A DNA stretch of 15,222 bases from CAZJZH01 sp964550465 (GCA_964550465.1 CAZJZH010000025.1:1-15222); one strand, 5' to 3'; shown: positions 1-6,583, numbered from the stretch's first letter. Made by a program: numbers and translations. Notes: a model not told the origin generated them from the letters alone.

Positions 1-706
1 TGGCGCCATCTTTGGTGGTGACTTGCCAGCTGTTGTCTGGTAGTAAGGTGTAGTCTAGAAAGGCGCCGCTTTCTTCGGTAGCGGCGTAGTCGCCATGAAG
101 CCCGTCTGGTGTATCGATAGCGGTCAACTGACCAGACAAGCTTGAGCTGAAGAAAAAGTTTTCATACAGATCGCCGGCGCCAGCTTTCATCTGCCGTGTG
201 ATGGTTGGCACAGAAAAATCCCAACCGACTCCGACTAAGCCATTGCCACCCTGACTGGTGTACGACAGTCCTAGTGATGGCTGTACGCCGCCGCGGCCCT
301 CAGGCACGACAAAGCCGTACTGGTAGGTGAAGGCGCCGGTGCTGCTAGGCTCTATGCCGGAGAATTGCTCTGGGGCGTCTTTGCGCCACGGGATAGTTGG
401 CGGCGCATCATCAGTTACTACTATCTCCTCTTCCGGTGATTCTGGTAGTCGTTCACGAATAAAATTGACCAAGCCCCGTAGTTTTTTGATACCATTACGC
501 AGCCGTTCAATCCGTTCTCCCAGACTGCGTTCTGTGGTGCTGTCAGCAGATACAAAAACAGCGGCCGCTGAGCCACCACCCGCACTATCACCAGACTCCT
601 CCGCCGCTACTGCCAGCGGAGTAATGAGGATAATAATAAGTAAAAAAAATGCCAGCACAAAAGCTGGTTTTCGTTGATTCCTCCCTATGGTATTGATACT
701 CGGCAT
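1..706 (-). CDS. SpvB/RHS-type secreted protein, N-terminal part
   Basis: The gene runs off the left edge of the window; 235 codons are visible. Residues 1-35 look like a Sec signal peptide: basic start, a long Leu/Ile/Phe stretch, then AVAAEE as a likely cleavage area. Residues 50-85 form a charged, probably helical stretch (ERSLGERIERLRNGIKKL). From about residue 124 the sequence matches the start of the SpvB / TcdB N-terminal domain of insecticidal Tc toxins and RHS proteins: FTYQYGF, then VPEGRGGVQPSLGLSY, a GGNG turn and VGVGWDFSVPTITR. In that family this region leads into a large beta-propeller/RHS shell that encloses a C-terminal effector. The remainder is outside the window, so whether this is a toxin, a contact-dependent weapon or a plain surface protein cannot be seen. 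The ATG at 706 has no Shine-Dalgarno site near it. The SpvB-like call is fairly firm; the function is inferred. Confidence 0.75.
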   Translation of the reverse strand, partial: MPSINTIGRNQRKPAFVLAFFLLIIILITPLAVAAEESGDSAGGGSAAAVFVSADSTTERSLGERIERLRNGIKKLRGLVNFIRERLPESPEEEIVVTDDAPPTIPWRKDAPEQFSGIEPSSTGAFTYQYGFVVPEGRGGVQPSLGLSYTSQGGNGLVGVGWDFSVPTITRQMKAGAGDLYENFFFSSSLSGQLTAIDTPDGLHGDYAATEESGAFLDYTLLPDNSWQVTTKDGA

Positions 707-735
707 AGGATTATGGCTATGAATTGTTCTTCCTC

Positions 736-764
736 ACCTTAGCGATTAACAGGTGGATTGTCAA
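736..764 (-). promoter_or_regulatory. candidate promoter for the SpvB-like gene
   Basis: On the minus strand TTGACA (764-759) is followed after 17 bases by TAAGGT (741-736), a weak -10 matching three of six positions. It sits about 30 bases upstream of the ATG at 706, in the 150-base divergent gap shared with the plus-strand operon at 857. The perfect -35 and correct spacing support it; the poor -10 limits confidence. I see no convincing promoter for the plus-strand operon in the same gap. Confidence 0.35.
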
Positions 765-856
765 TAGTATAGACATTTCGGCTCGATATGATACCGTTCC
801 TGTCATAGCCCTTTACACAATTGATAGGTATCGGTTAGCTGCCGAGGAGGGTATAT

Positions 857-1195
857 ATGTCTCAGTCACAAAGCAAGCCGCGTAGCATTCAGCGGTATTG
901 GCGCAGTATGGATAAGGAGCGCGCCTACTGCGTGGTGTTATTCAGCGGTGCAGAGTGCCACCAGGGTGATTTTCAACAACTCCTGGAAACACTGCGGCAA
1001 GATTTCCCTGGTACAGAAGTGGAGATGGTTACGCAAGTGAGCTGGCGTCACTTCCAGCGAGCAAATCCTCGTTATGGTGTGGCGCGTGTCATGCCGCGAG
1101 ATCAGGTGCCGGGTAGTTATCTGGAAGTGAAGCGAGTTGAAGTGATTCCTAGGTTCCACCCATCAGAAATGATTCCCATACCCTGTCCGTCATAA
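857..1195 (+). CDS. small orphan protein, 112 aa
   Basis: I do not recognise this protein. It is soluble-looking, with no signal peptide or membrane segment. A short basic head (KPRSIQRYWRSMDKERAY) is followed by a region of likely alternating strands and a helix: CVVLFSG, QQLLETLRQDF, TEVEMVTQVSW. This could be a small alpha/beta fold, but that is only an impression. The tail is Pro-rich. The start is firm: GAGGAGGG lies just upstream of the ATG. It is the first of four closely packed small genes; the next begins 11 bases after its stop and has its own strong Shine-Dalgarno site. The operon structure suggests a shared role, which I cannot name. Confidence 0.75.
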   Translation: MSQSQSKPRSIQRYWRSMDKERAYCVVLFSGAECHQGDFQQLLETLRQDFPGTEVEMVTQVSWRHFQRANPRYGVARVMPRDQVPGSYLEVKRVEVIPRFHPSEMIPIPCPS

Positions 1196-1206
1196 GGAGG
1201 TATACT

Positions 1207-1491
1207 ATGTCGGAGCAACGGTCACGATTTCAGTGTCGAGTGTGTGGTTGCACAGAGCAACCCACCGTTGTCAACGGAGATACCGCATTAGGTGGTGATG
1301 GCTACATCGGCTCGACTGATACTGGACCCACCATCCATGCCTGTCAGCAATGCACTACCACCTTTCTGGACCCAGACAAGTTTTCTGCCCCGCCGGCAGT
1401 TGCTGTGGTCGATCAAAGCCCATCTGATGAGACGTATGGTCCAATCAACCAACGGCCGAATCCTTTGGATGAACTGACAAAAGACCAGTAG
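1207..1491 (+). CDS. small zinc-ribbon-like protein, 94 aa
   Basis: Residues 10-13 (CRVC) and 46-49 (CQQC) form two CxxC knuckles 32 residues apart, the layout of a zinc ribbon; C15 is an extra cysteine next to the first knuckle. The Gly/Asp/Thr-rich stretch between them (TALGGDGYIGSTDTG) would be the loop. The C-terminal 40 residues are Pro/Asp-rich and probably disordered. Zinc ribbons of this size commonly serve as nucleic-acid or protein-binding adaptors, but nothing here shows which. AAGGAGG six bases before the ATG fixes the start. It is the second gene of the 857-1977 operon. The zinc-binding call rests on the cysteine pattern alone; no family was recognised. Confidence 0.75.
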   Translation: MSEQRSRFQCRVCGCTEQPTVVNGDTALGGDGYIGSTDTGPTIHACQQCTTTFLDPDKFSAPPAVAVVDQSPSDETYGPINQRPNPLDELTKDQ

Positions 1492-1507
1492 CCCTAAGGA
1501 GGTGGCT

Positions 1508-1654
1508 ATGAAACGGAGAATCCAATACAACCCGTATGCTCACTATGCCGGTGATGTACGGCCAGCCAGAGCACGTCAGCAAATCATTACGGTCCGTCAA
1601 TGGTTGCGGGGTAAGTCTGCCGCCGCAGTCACTGTAAAAAGCTTTCCGCGATGA
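1508..1654 (+). CDS. basic microprotein, 48 aa
   Basis: A 48-codon frame starts with ATG at 1508 behind AAGGAGG with a five-base spacer, one of the best ribosome sites in the window. It ends in TGA that overlaps the ATG of the next gene (ATGA at 1651-1654), so the downstream gene is probably translationally coupled to it. The product is strongly basic (MKRRIQYNPY start, many Arg/Lys, three acidic or fewer) with no hydrophobic segment and no cysteine. Such composition fits RNA or DNA binding, but this is a guess. The evidence that it is a real gene is position, ribosome site and coupling rather than similarity. Confidence 0.65.
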   Translation: MKRRIQYNPYAHYAGDVRPARARQQIITVRQWLRGKSAAAVTVKSFPR

Positions 1655-1977
1655 GCGATCATGAACCACGCCTGATTACGGACCTGGTAGCTGTCCAGCA
1701 GGTAGTGCGAGCGCAGCAGCTGCAGCAGAAAAAGCGGCGCCAGCAGCGGCAGTATTCACCAGAGGTTGAGGTATCAGTCGATGAGTCAGTGAACTTTGGA
1801 GACCTCGAGGATATCTTCACTGTTGGTCCTTTTCCGTCACCCACTACTGAAGATTGCCGTCAGGCAGTGGGCGCGGCAGCGCGGCACAGCATGCGGCAAA
1901 TGATGAAAGCAGGTATCGGCGAGCCAGAAGCTGCTGTTCGCGCCGGATTAATCCCACCCGATATCGATTCACAATAA
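1651..1977 (+). CDS. small orphan protein, 108 aa, translationally coupled
   Basis: Last gene of the four-gene operon. Its ATG overlaps the stop of the preceding microprotein (ATGA), and it has no Shine-Dalgarno site of its own, so re-initiation by terminating ribosomes is likely. The N-terminal 40 residues are Gln/Arg-rich and probably a long helix (VVRAQQLQQKKRRQQRQ). A middle acidic stretch contains SVDESVNFGDLEDIF. The C-terminal third (CRQAVGAAARHSMRQMMKAG, then EPEAAVRAGLIPPDID) looks helical. There is no signal peptide or membrane segment. I do not recognise the family. The gene ends eight bases before a strong terminator hairpin. Confidence 0.7.
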   Translation: MSDHEPRLITDLVAVQQVVRAQQLQQKKRRQQRQYSPEVEVSVDESVNFGDLEDIFTVGPFPSPTTEDCRQAVGAAARHSMRQMMKAGIGEPEAAVRAGLIPPDIDSQ

Positions 1978-1984
1978 AAAAGAA

Positions 1985-2011
1985 GCCCCGCCTACATAGG
2001 CGGGGCATTTT
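1985..2011. terminator. two-way intrinsic terminator
   Basis: GCCCCGCC (1985-1992) pairs perfectly with GGCGGGGC (1999-2006) around a six-base loop. ATTTTGT follows on the plus side and an A-rich run (1976-1984) precedes it, giving a T-run on the minus strand. It lies between converging genes and can end both the 857-1977 operon and the minus-strand gene at 2026. Confidence 0.88.
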
Positions 2012-2025
2012 GTATTGATGAGATT

Positions 2026-2607
2026 TTAGGCTCCGGCGCAGTACCAGTAGCCCTCGATAATCTCCGCCGCATCGCAGTCGTCCTGACTGCAGTGGTCGTT
2101 GCCATCGCAATGTTGATAGCACGACTCCAGTGCATCGTCGGTTGCATCGAAGAACAGCGTGCAGCCCACCCAAATGGTGGGGTCTGCCGCTTGGTCGGTA
2201 AAGGTGACCGCCGCGGTCGGTAGTGCCGTGCCACAGAGATAGAGGGTGTATTCCTTTTCGCTGGGATCCCAGTCCGGGCATTGGGTCACCACCACCTGCT
2301 CCTCGCAGGTGAAGGGTTCGCAGACGGGCTCGGCGTCATCGTCTCCGGAGTCGTCGTCCCCCGTGTCGTCGTCGGACGAATCATCGTCTCCGGAGTCGTC
2401 ATCGGACGAATCATCATCGCTGCTGTCGTCGTCTCCCGTGTCGTCGTCGGACGAATCATCATCGCTGCTGTCGTCGTCGGATGAATCGTCATCATCGTCA
2501 TCGGACGGCGGCGGACACTCCAGCTCGCAGTTAGGCGTGGCCTGGGTGAAGCCCATGGTTACCAGGGCAATCACCACCATCAAAAGAACCAATCGTTGCG
2601 CGCGCAT
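2026..2607 (-). CDS. secreted Asp-repeat, Cys-rich protein, 193 aa
   Basis: Residues 1-23 are a signal peptide (MRAQRLVLLMVV... ending near FTQA). Two cysteines and PPP follow, then residues 36-91 are an almost pure acidic repeat: ten pentads of the type DDD[ST][SG] flanked by extra DDD. The C-terminal 98 residues form a compact-looking domain with ten cysteines, so twelve in the mature protein, an even number suited to disulfides. The acidic tract would be extended and could bind calcium or act as a stalk (inference from composition). GGAGG upstream of the ATG and a TTGACA promoter support the start. It is a single-gene unit with its own terminator. I recognise the composition, not a family. 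The pentads are also repeated at DNA level, so the tract length may vary between strains. Confidence 0.8.
   Translation of the reverse strand: MRAQRLVLLMVVIALVTMGFTQATPNCELECPPPSDDDDDDSSDDDSSDDDSSDDDTGDDDSSDDDSSDDDSGDDDSSDDDTGDDDSGDDDAEPVCEPFTCEEQVVVTQCPDWDPSEKEYTLYLCGTALPTAAVTFTDQAADPTIWVGCTLFFDATDDALESCYQHCDGNDHCSQDDCDAAEIIEGYWYCAGA
2335..2502 (-). repeat. 15-base tandem repeat encoding DDD[ST][SG] pentads
   Basis: The stretch coding for residues 36-91 is made of 15-base units built on GAC/GAT and AGC/TCC-type codons. A longer near-copy is visible at a 75-base offset, starting at 2361 and 2436 on the plus strand, each beginning CCGTGTCGTCGTCGG. This suggests growth by slippage or unequal recombination in blocks of units. 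Confidence 0.8.
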
Positions 2608-2679
2608 GCTTCTACCTCCTCTCCCTCTGCTGAGGGTTTGTTATCGCAGTGCTGTCATCATTACCATCGATGACGTTGT

Positions 2680-2709
2680 AATCTACCATGGGTTAACTAT
2701 TTTTGTCAA
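2680..2709 (-). promoter_or_regulatory. promoter for the Asp-repeat protein gene
   Basis: Minus-strand TTGACA (2709-2704) is followed after 18 bases by TAGATT (2685-2680, four of six). The predicted leader is about 65 bases and carries GGAGG before the ATG at 2607. The -35 sits directly behind the terminator of the upstream gene. Confidence 0.6.
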
Positions 2710-2713
2710 TAAA

Positions 2714-2743
2714 TAAAAAAGCCCCCGCACAGATGTACGGGGG
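2714..2743 (-). terminator. intrinsic terminator
   Basis: Stem CCCCCG (2722-2727) with CGGGGG (2738-2743), extended after one mismatch by two more pairs. On the minus strand it is followed by CTTTTTTATTT. It ends the gene at 2782. Confidence 0.85.
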
Positions 2744-2781
2744 TTCGATGTGGTGTGGCCGCGATTGGCCACGGGCTCCGA

Positions 2782-3360
2782 CTAGTGGAGCCGGCTGTTG
2801 TTGTCCACCGTCAGCGTTTTGCTGAAGGTGGTCGGGTTCATGGCGATCTTGGCCATGCCGGAGGGGTTGTGGGCGATGACGTCGTCCTTACTCCAGCTGA
2901 AGACGTATTCCTTGGCCAGGGCGTCGGGTTTGGCGGTGATGCGCAACTCGTAGGTGTTGGGCGAGTTCTTGCTGGTCGCCGCCACCTTGCTGAAGCTCGA
3001 TTTGACCATATTGTCGGTCTTGGTCCACTTGCTCAGGCTGTAGTCTTTGCCGGTTTTGACGTCACGGAGACTGATGTGCAATTCGTCCGTGGTGTCGATG
3101 TTGCTGATGGTCAGCGGCAAGTCGAGATGCTGGTCGGCGCTGGTCATGATGTTGACCTGACTGACCACGGCGGTCTGGCCGGGCTTGATGGTCGACGTAT
3201 TGGTGACGTCGACGAACTTGATGTCCAGCGTCATGTCGGTCTTGACCAGATCGGTCGACGTGTCGATGGGCGACGGACTGTCCGTCTTGGCGACGGCGAA
3301 GGCGGCCAGACCGAAGATGAGCAGCGCGGCGATGAGAAGAACGAAACGATTCCGATTCAT
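2782..3360 (-). CDS. secreted orphan protein, 192 aa
   Basis: Residues 1-24 are a clear signal peptide (MNRNRFVLLIAALLIFGLAA, cleavage near AVA/KTD). The mature part has no cysteine and alternates short hydrophobic stretches with Ser/Thr/Asp/Lys turns (TLDIKFVDV, TAVVSQVNIM, LDLPLTISN, ELHISLRDV, YELRITA, EYVFSWS). That pattern suggests an all-beta, Ig-like fold. Lys and Asp are both frequent. No family was recognised. The start has a GAGAGGAG ribosome site and a TTGACA promoter 75-100 bases upstream. It is a single-gene unit between two terminators. Third positions are noticeably G/C-rich, which also produces a long open antisense frame that I do not believe in. Confidence 0.78.
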   Translation of the reverse strand: MNRNRFVLLIAALLIFGLAAFAVAKTDSPSPIDTSTDLVKTDMTLDIKFVDVTNTSTIKPGQTAVVSQVNIMTSADQHLDLPLTISNIDTTDELHISLRDVKTGKDYSLSKWTKTDNMVKSSFSKVAATSKNSPNTYELRITAKPDALAKEYVFSWSKDDVIAHNPSGMAKIAMNPTTFSKTLTVDNNSRLH

Positions 3361-3434
3361 TGGACTGTCTCCTCTCTCCCGTAGGGGAAAGAACAGGGGT
3401 GAAAAAAGTGCCTACCCATAGGCACTAAGCGGAA

Positions 3435-3463
3435 ATACTACACGAGCCGGCAAAATATGTCAA
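3435..3463 (-). promoter_or_regulatory. promoter for the 192-aa secreted protein
   Basis: Minus-strand TTGACA (3463-3458), 17-base spacer, TAGTAT (3440-3435, four of six). The predicted leader is about 68 bases. Confidence 0.62.
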
Positions 3464-3480
3464 TACCCCGCTGTGGAAAA

Positions 3481-3522
3481 AGAAAAATCCCCACCATAGC
3501 TCTGAAAGAGCGACGGTGGGGA
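3481..3522 (-). terminator. intrinsic terminator
   Basis: TCCCCACC (3488-3495) pairs with GGTGGGGA (3515-3522); the loop holds a second small hairpin, GCTCT/AGAGC. A TTTTTCT run follows on the minus strand. It ends the gene at 3539. The same TCCCCACC stem is reused in the terminator at 11429. Confidence 0.85.
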
Positions 3523-3538
3523 AAGATGGTTGGGCTGA

Positions 3539-4123
3539 TTATTGCGCCGGGCCAATCCGGGTTACCTCGATGGTAACCGGTCGGATGAAGGTCAGTCGAT
3601 TGTTGGTGATCGAGTACTCGGACCAGTCATCCGTCGCCTGGTCCGTAATGGTCACCGAAGCTACGGCAGTCGGAGCTGAGCTGGGGGTGGAGCGGAAAGG
3701 CAGCCCAGGCGGGTGTGGTGCCCCACCATTGCTTTGCGCTGGCTGGGCCACCTCCTGAACCGCCGATTTGAGGCGCACGCCCTGTCGGCATTGGTCAGAC
3801 TTCACCTCGAAGTCGAAGGCGCCGGCCTGGCTCACCTCGATGGAGTCGGTGAAATTGTCCAAGCCGCTATATATAACGCCAAAATCCTGCTCTTTGGAGT
3901 ATAGCTGGGCCATGACCGTGTTGTCGTCCAGTTTACCCTGGTCATCCACCGCCTTGACCGTTAGCTTGTGGCAGGGCACCAACACTTCCTCGCACTGGTC
4001 TTCGGGCAGGTCCCATCCTGCCTCGCATGTTGCGGGTAGCGGTCCTTCTTCGTCAGCCAGGGCCGTGCCGGCCAGGACCGAGAACATCATCATCAAAAGA
4101 ACAAAAATGTATTGACCTTTCAT
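3539..4123 (-). CDS. secreted orphan protein, 194 aa
   Basis: Residues 1-23 form a signal peptide (Met/Leu/Phe-rich core, cleavage near TALA/DEE). The mature protein starts acidic and has cysteines at 33, 44 and 51 plus one near residue 112, four in all. Residues 50-120 look like a beta domain (KLTVKAVDDQG, TVMAQLYS, FDFEVKS). A Pro/Ser-rich linker around 127-152 separates a short C-terminal strand-rich piece (AVASVTITDQATDDWSEY). That piece resembles AAVTFTDQAADP in the Cys-rich protein at 2026, a possible distant link. No family was recognised. AAGGAGG lies ahead of the ATG, and a TTGACA promoter lies 40-65 bases upstream. Confidence 0.78.
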   Translation of the reverse strand: MKGQYIFVLLMMMFSVLAGTALADEEGPLPATCEAGWDLPEDQCEEVLVPCHKLTVKAVDDQGKLDDNTVMAQLYSKEQDFGVIYSGLDNFTDSIEVSQAGAFDFEVKSDQCRQGVRLKSAVQEVAQPAQSNGGAPHPPGLPFRSTPSSAPTAVASVTITDQATDDWSEYSITNNRLTFIRPVTIEVTRIGPAQ

Positions 4124-4160
4124 GGCATTTCCTCCTTCATTAGTTGGCCACGAATGTTAC

Positions 4161-4188
4161 ACTATATACTGTATAAAATTTTTGTCAA
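4161..4188 (-). promoter_or_regulatory. promoter for the 194-aa secreted protein
   Basis: Minus-strand TTGACA (4188-4183), 16-base spacer, TATAGT (4166-4161, five of six). The leader is about 31 bases and contains AAGGAGG. Confidence 0.65.
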
Positions 4189-4195
4189 GGGTATT

Positions 4196-4226
4196 AAAAA
4201 ACCTCCCCACAGCGTGGGGAGGTTTT
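4196..4226. terminator. strong two-way intrinsic terminator
   Basis: AAAACCTCCCCAC (4198-4210) pairs perfectly with GTGGGGAGGTTTT (4214-4226) over a three-base loop. On the minus strand the 3' arm and what follows give a T-run. It ends the redox operon whose last codon is at 4236, ten bases away. Confidence 0.9.
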
Positions 4227-4235
4227 GGTATAACA

Positions 4236-5906
4236 TCATCCAAAGGTAAAGGCGTAGGCTTCTATACCGCCGTCAGGAAATTTCAGCTCCAGTGTGTGCT
4301 CACCGCTGTCCTCCAGATTAACTATGTCATAGAGGCGGTCAGCATCAACCGTGCCATCACTGATCTTCTCGCCGTCCAGCCAGACTTCATACGGTGCTGG
4401 GCTGCCGTCCGCTGGCCGCATGACTAAGAAAACATCTTTGGCGATGAAGCGCAGCTGCAAGCTACTACCGGCTGCCGGCGCGGCGTATTCACCGCTAACC
4501 AGCCACTGACCAGCAAAGGCAAAGTGATGGCGACGTAGCGTATCCGGCAGTGAATAGTCACTGCTGCGGTTGACTGCTACTCGCTCCGGTGAGTCCAGCG
4601 CCTCCATGCGTAGTGAGCCTAGATACAGCTCTGGCGTACGAGCAGTCAGTTGGTATGTCGGGTTGTTAATTTCAGCAGTCACGGCCGCGCCCGTCTCTGC
4701 CAGTAATTCCTGGATAATTTTTTCTGACTCGTCGTAGGCACCTTCACCAAAGTGGGTGCTGCGGACAAAACCGTCTTTATCGATAAAATACTTAGCCGGC
4801 CAGTAGCGGTTGCTATAGGCGCGCCAGGTTTTGTAATTATTGTCCTGGACGATGGGGTATTCTAAGTCGTAGGTGTCGATAGCGCCGGCCAGGTTGTCCG
4901 GTGATTTTTCAAACTCAAACTCTGGCGTATGAACACCGATAATAACTAGACCATCGTCGGCATATTTGTCGTGCCAATCTTTAAGGTATGGCAGGGTGCG
5001 GATACAGTTGATGCAGCTGTAGGTCCAGAAGTCGACCAGCACTACTTTGCCGCGCAGCTGCTCTAAGGTCAGTGGTTCGGTGTTAAACCACTCTCCGCCG
5101 GGGATGATTTCGGGCGCTTGATTGTTCATAGGTAATGATGATGATTGTCCTTCCGCTTCTTCAATCAGAGTATCCAGCTGATCGCGCACTGCCGCTTGGT
5201 CTTCGATAGCGGTTAAGTTGGTGCCGTAGTTTGGCAGCCGGTCCAGCACCCAGGTCTGGAACTGTCGATCAGCGCCAGTGCTGATAGCCACCGCGGTCAA
5301 AATCATTAGCACGCCGAAAATTTTCTGAATGGTAGCAGTGTTGCGCGTCAGCCAGGGTGTGCGGTTGAGTAATTCACGACCACCGACAGCGATAGCCAGC
5401 ATTGGCAGACCAGTACCTAGAGCATAGGCTAGCGTGATCAGGGCCGCGCTGCCGGTAACTGTACCGGTCAGGGCTAATGAGATGACAGAGGCTAGGATGG
5501 GGCCAGCGCAGGGCGTCCAGACCAAGCCCAAACTTAAACCTACTAATAATCCCCCACCAAATCCCGTCTTCGGTGTATTGCCCGTGTTGACGATCCCACC
5601 CATCTTACTGACTAGGCGCTCAAACAAGGCTTGGGCTTGTGGCAGGATCAGGGTAATACCAAAGAGGAAGATAACGATAACAGAAAACCAGCGTAGGGCG
5701 TCGGCCGAAATACCCAGTGACTGAACGATCAGTGAAAGGAAGAGGGTGAAGAAGGTAAAGCTACCAATGAAACCCAGTACCACGCCGTATGGCCGCAGCT
5801 TACCGCCAACTGAACCGGACAGCACTAGTGGCAACACCGGCAGGATACAAGGTGACAAGATGGTCACCACGCCGCCCAGGAAGGCGAAGATTAGGAGTAA
5901 GGCCAT
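4236..5906 (-). CDS. DipZ-like CcdA-thioredoxin fusion protein
   Basis: Residues 1-210 are a CcdA/DsbD-type membrane domain with about six helices. The two conserved cysteines sit in SPC (C20) and TPC (C133); in this family they carry electrons across the membrane from cytoplasmic thioredoxin. After a short linker, residues 260-405 form a TlpA-like thioredoxin domain with active site CINC (298-301) in WTYSCINCIRTLP. Residues about 420-556 are a C-terminal beta domain like the module at the end of mycobacterial DipZ. The order and total length match the DipZ group, so all key cysteines of the relay are present. Expected role: delivering reducing power to the outside of the membrane, for disulfide repair or peroxide defence. 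The ATG follows the stop of the upstream thioredoxin gene by six bases, with no Shine-Dalgarno site, so the two form one operon. The family is firm; the substrate is unknown. Confidence 0.92.
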   Translation of the reverse strand: MALLLIFAFLGGVVTILSPCILPVLPLVLSGSVGGKLRPYGVVLGFIGSFTFFTLFLSLIVQSLGISADALRWFSVIVIFLFGITLILPQAQALFERLVSKMGGIVNTGNTPKTGFGGGLLVGLSLGLVWTPCAGPILASVISLALTGTVTGSAALITLAYALGTGLPMLAIAVGGRELLNRTPWLTRNTATIQKIFGVLMILTAVAISTGADRQFQTWVLDRLPNYGTNLTAIEDQAAVRDQLDTLIEEAEGQSSSLPMNNQAPEIIPGGEWFNTEPLTLEQLRGKVVLVDFWTYSCINCIRTLPYLKDWHDKYADDGLVIIGVHTPEFEFEKSPDNLAGAIDTYDLEYPIVQDNNYKTWRAYSNRYWPAKYFIDKDGFVRSTHFGEGAYDESEKIIQELLAETGAAVTAEINNPTYQLTARTPELYLGSLRMEALDSPERVAVNRSSDYSLPDTLRRHHFAFAGQWLVSGEYAAPAAGSSLQLRFIAKDVFLVMRPADGSPAPYEVWLDGEKISDGTVDADRLYDIVNLEDSGEHTLELKFPDGGIEAYAFTFG

Positions 5907-5912
5907 ACGAGG

Positions 5913-6551
5913 TTAGCGAACGTTGCTGTTAATTTCGTCCAGGCCACCGCCGGTCCACTTTGTGATGGCGTTACCGTTAGCATCTACTTGGACAAAGGTG
6001 TGCTGGTAGGTGACGCCGTATTTTTTCTTTAGCTCGCTTTGCGTATCGTAGTCAGTTTTGAAGACGACAGTGTCGTTGGGTAGATCGCCCAGGTTACCAC
6101 TGATTTCCGCGTCAGCCGTGCGGCAGAATGGACACCACTTGGCATGAAAGAACAGGACGCGTTTTTTGTCAGCCGCGGCCGCAAAGGCGTCTGGTGAATA
6201 ATCAACATACTGACCGGCGGTAGTACTGACGGTAGCGTCATTGCCAGCATCATCACCGTCCATTGATTCTGGAGCGTCCATCATAGCGTCACCGCCAATC
6301 ATGTCATCATCCATCATCACATCGCCATTGATAACATCATCGCGCAGCATGGTGTCAGTCGTACCGTCATCCTCCATCATCACATCGCCATTATTGTTAT
6401 CCATCTTGTCTTCCATCATGGCATCGCCATTATTGGAGTTAGCAGGGTTTTCTGCGCCATTTTGGCCAAATACCACGATAGCTAAGATAATGAGTAGTAC
6501 CACCGCCAAAATAACCCCAACAATAGCAGCGGGTGATTTCTGTGTTTCCAT
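5913..6551 (-). CDS. membrane-anchored thioredoxin-like protein with Met/Asp-rich linker
   Basis: Residues 8-28 form a single membrane anchor (AAIVGVILAVVLLIILAIVV). Residues 40-100 are a low-complexity linker of repeating NGDAMMED / NGDVMMDDD units with about twelve methionines. Residues 112-212 are a thioredoxin-like domain with active site WCPFC (C140, C143). At the position of the conserved cis-proline, normally followed by Thr, this protein has H184 (YQHTF). In the thioredoxin fold that proline shapes substrate binding, so its loss is notable. Topology puts the domain outside the membrane, where it could exchange electrons with the DipZ-like protein encoded next in the operon. No Shine-Dalgarno site is seen; the leader is about 26 bases behind a TATAAT box. 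The family is firm; the direction of electron flow (oxidant or reductant) cannot be read from the sequence. Confidence 0.88.
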   Translation of the reverse strand: METQKSPAAIVGVILAVVLLIILAIVVFGQNGAENPANSNNGDAMMEDKMDNNNGDVMMEDDGTTDTMLRDDVINGDVMMDDDMIGGDAMMDAPESMDGDDAGNDATVSTTAGQYVDYSPDAFAAAADKKRVLFFHAKWCPFCRTADAEISGNLGDLPNDTVVFKTDYDTQSELKKKYGVTYQHTFVQVDANGNAITKWTGGGLDEINSNVR

Positions 6552-6583
6552 AGAAATAGTAATATGAGTAAATAGCTATACCT

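Noticed and set aside
1844..2281. Minus-strand frame of 145 aa crossing the terminator at 1985-2006
   Set aside because: It runs through a strong two-way terminator, overlaps two better supported genes and has no ribosome site.
2335..2502. CRISPR-like array
   Set aside because: The repeats are 15-base coding units in frame with an exported protein, without spacers.
2246..2716. Ser-rich plus-strand frame (156 aa) opposite the Asp repeat
   Set aside because: It is only the complement of the GAC/GAT-rich tract; Ser runs come from TCG/TCA. No SD site or signal peptide.
2755..3384. Long open plus-strand frame (209 aa) opposite the 192-aa secreted protein
   Set aside because: It is the antisense shadow of a gene with G/C-rich third positions. 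It has no ribosome site, begins over a terminator, and its Val/Gly/Asp-rich translation is typical of a shadow frame. The minus frame has promoter, SD and signal peptide.
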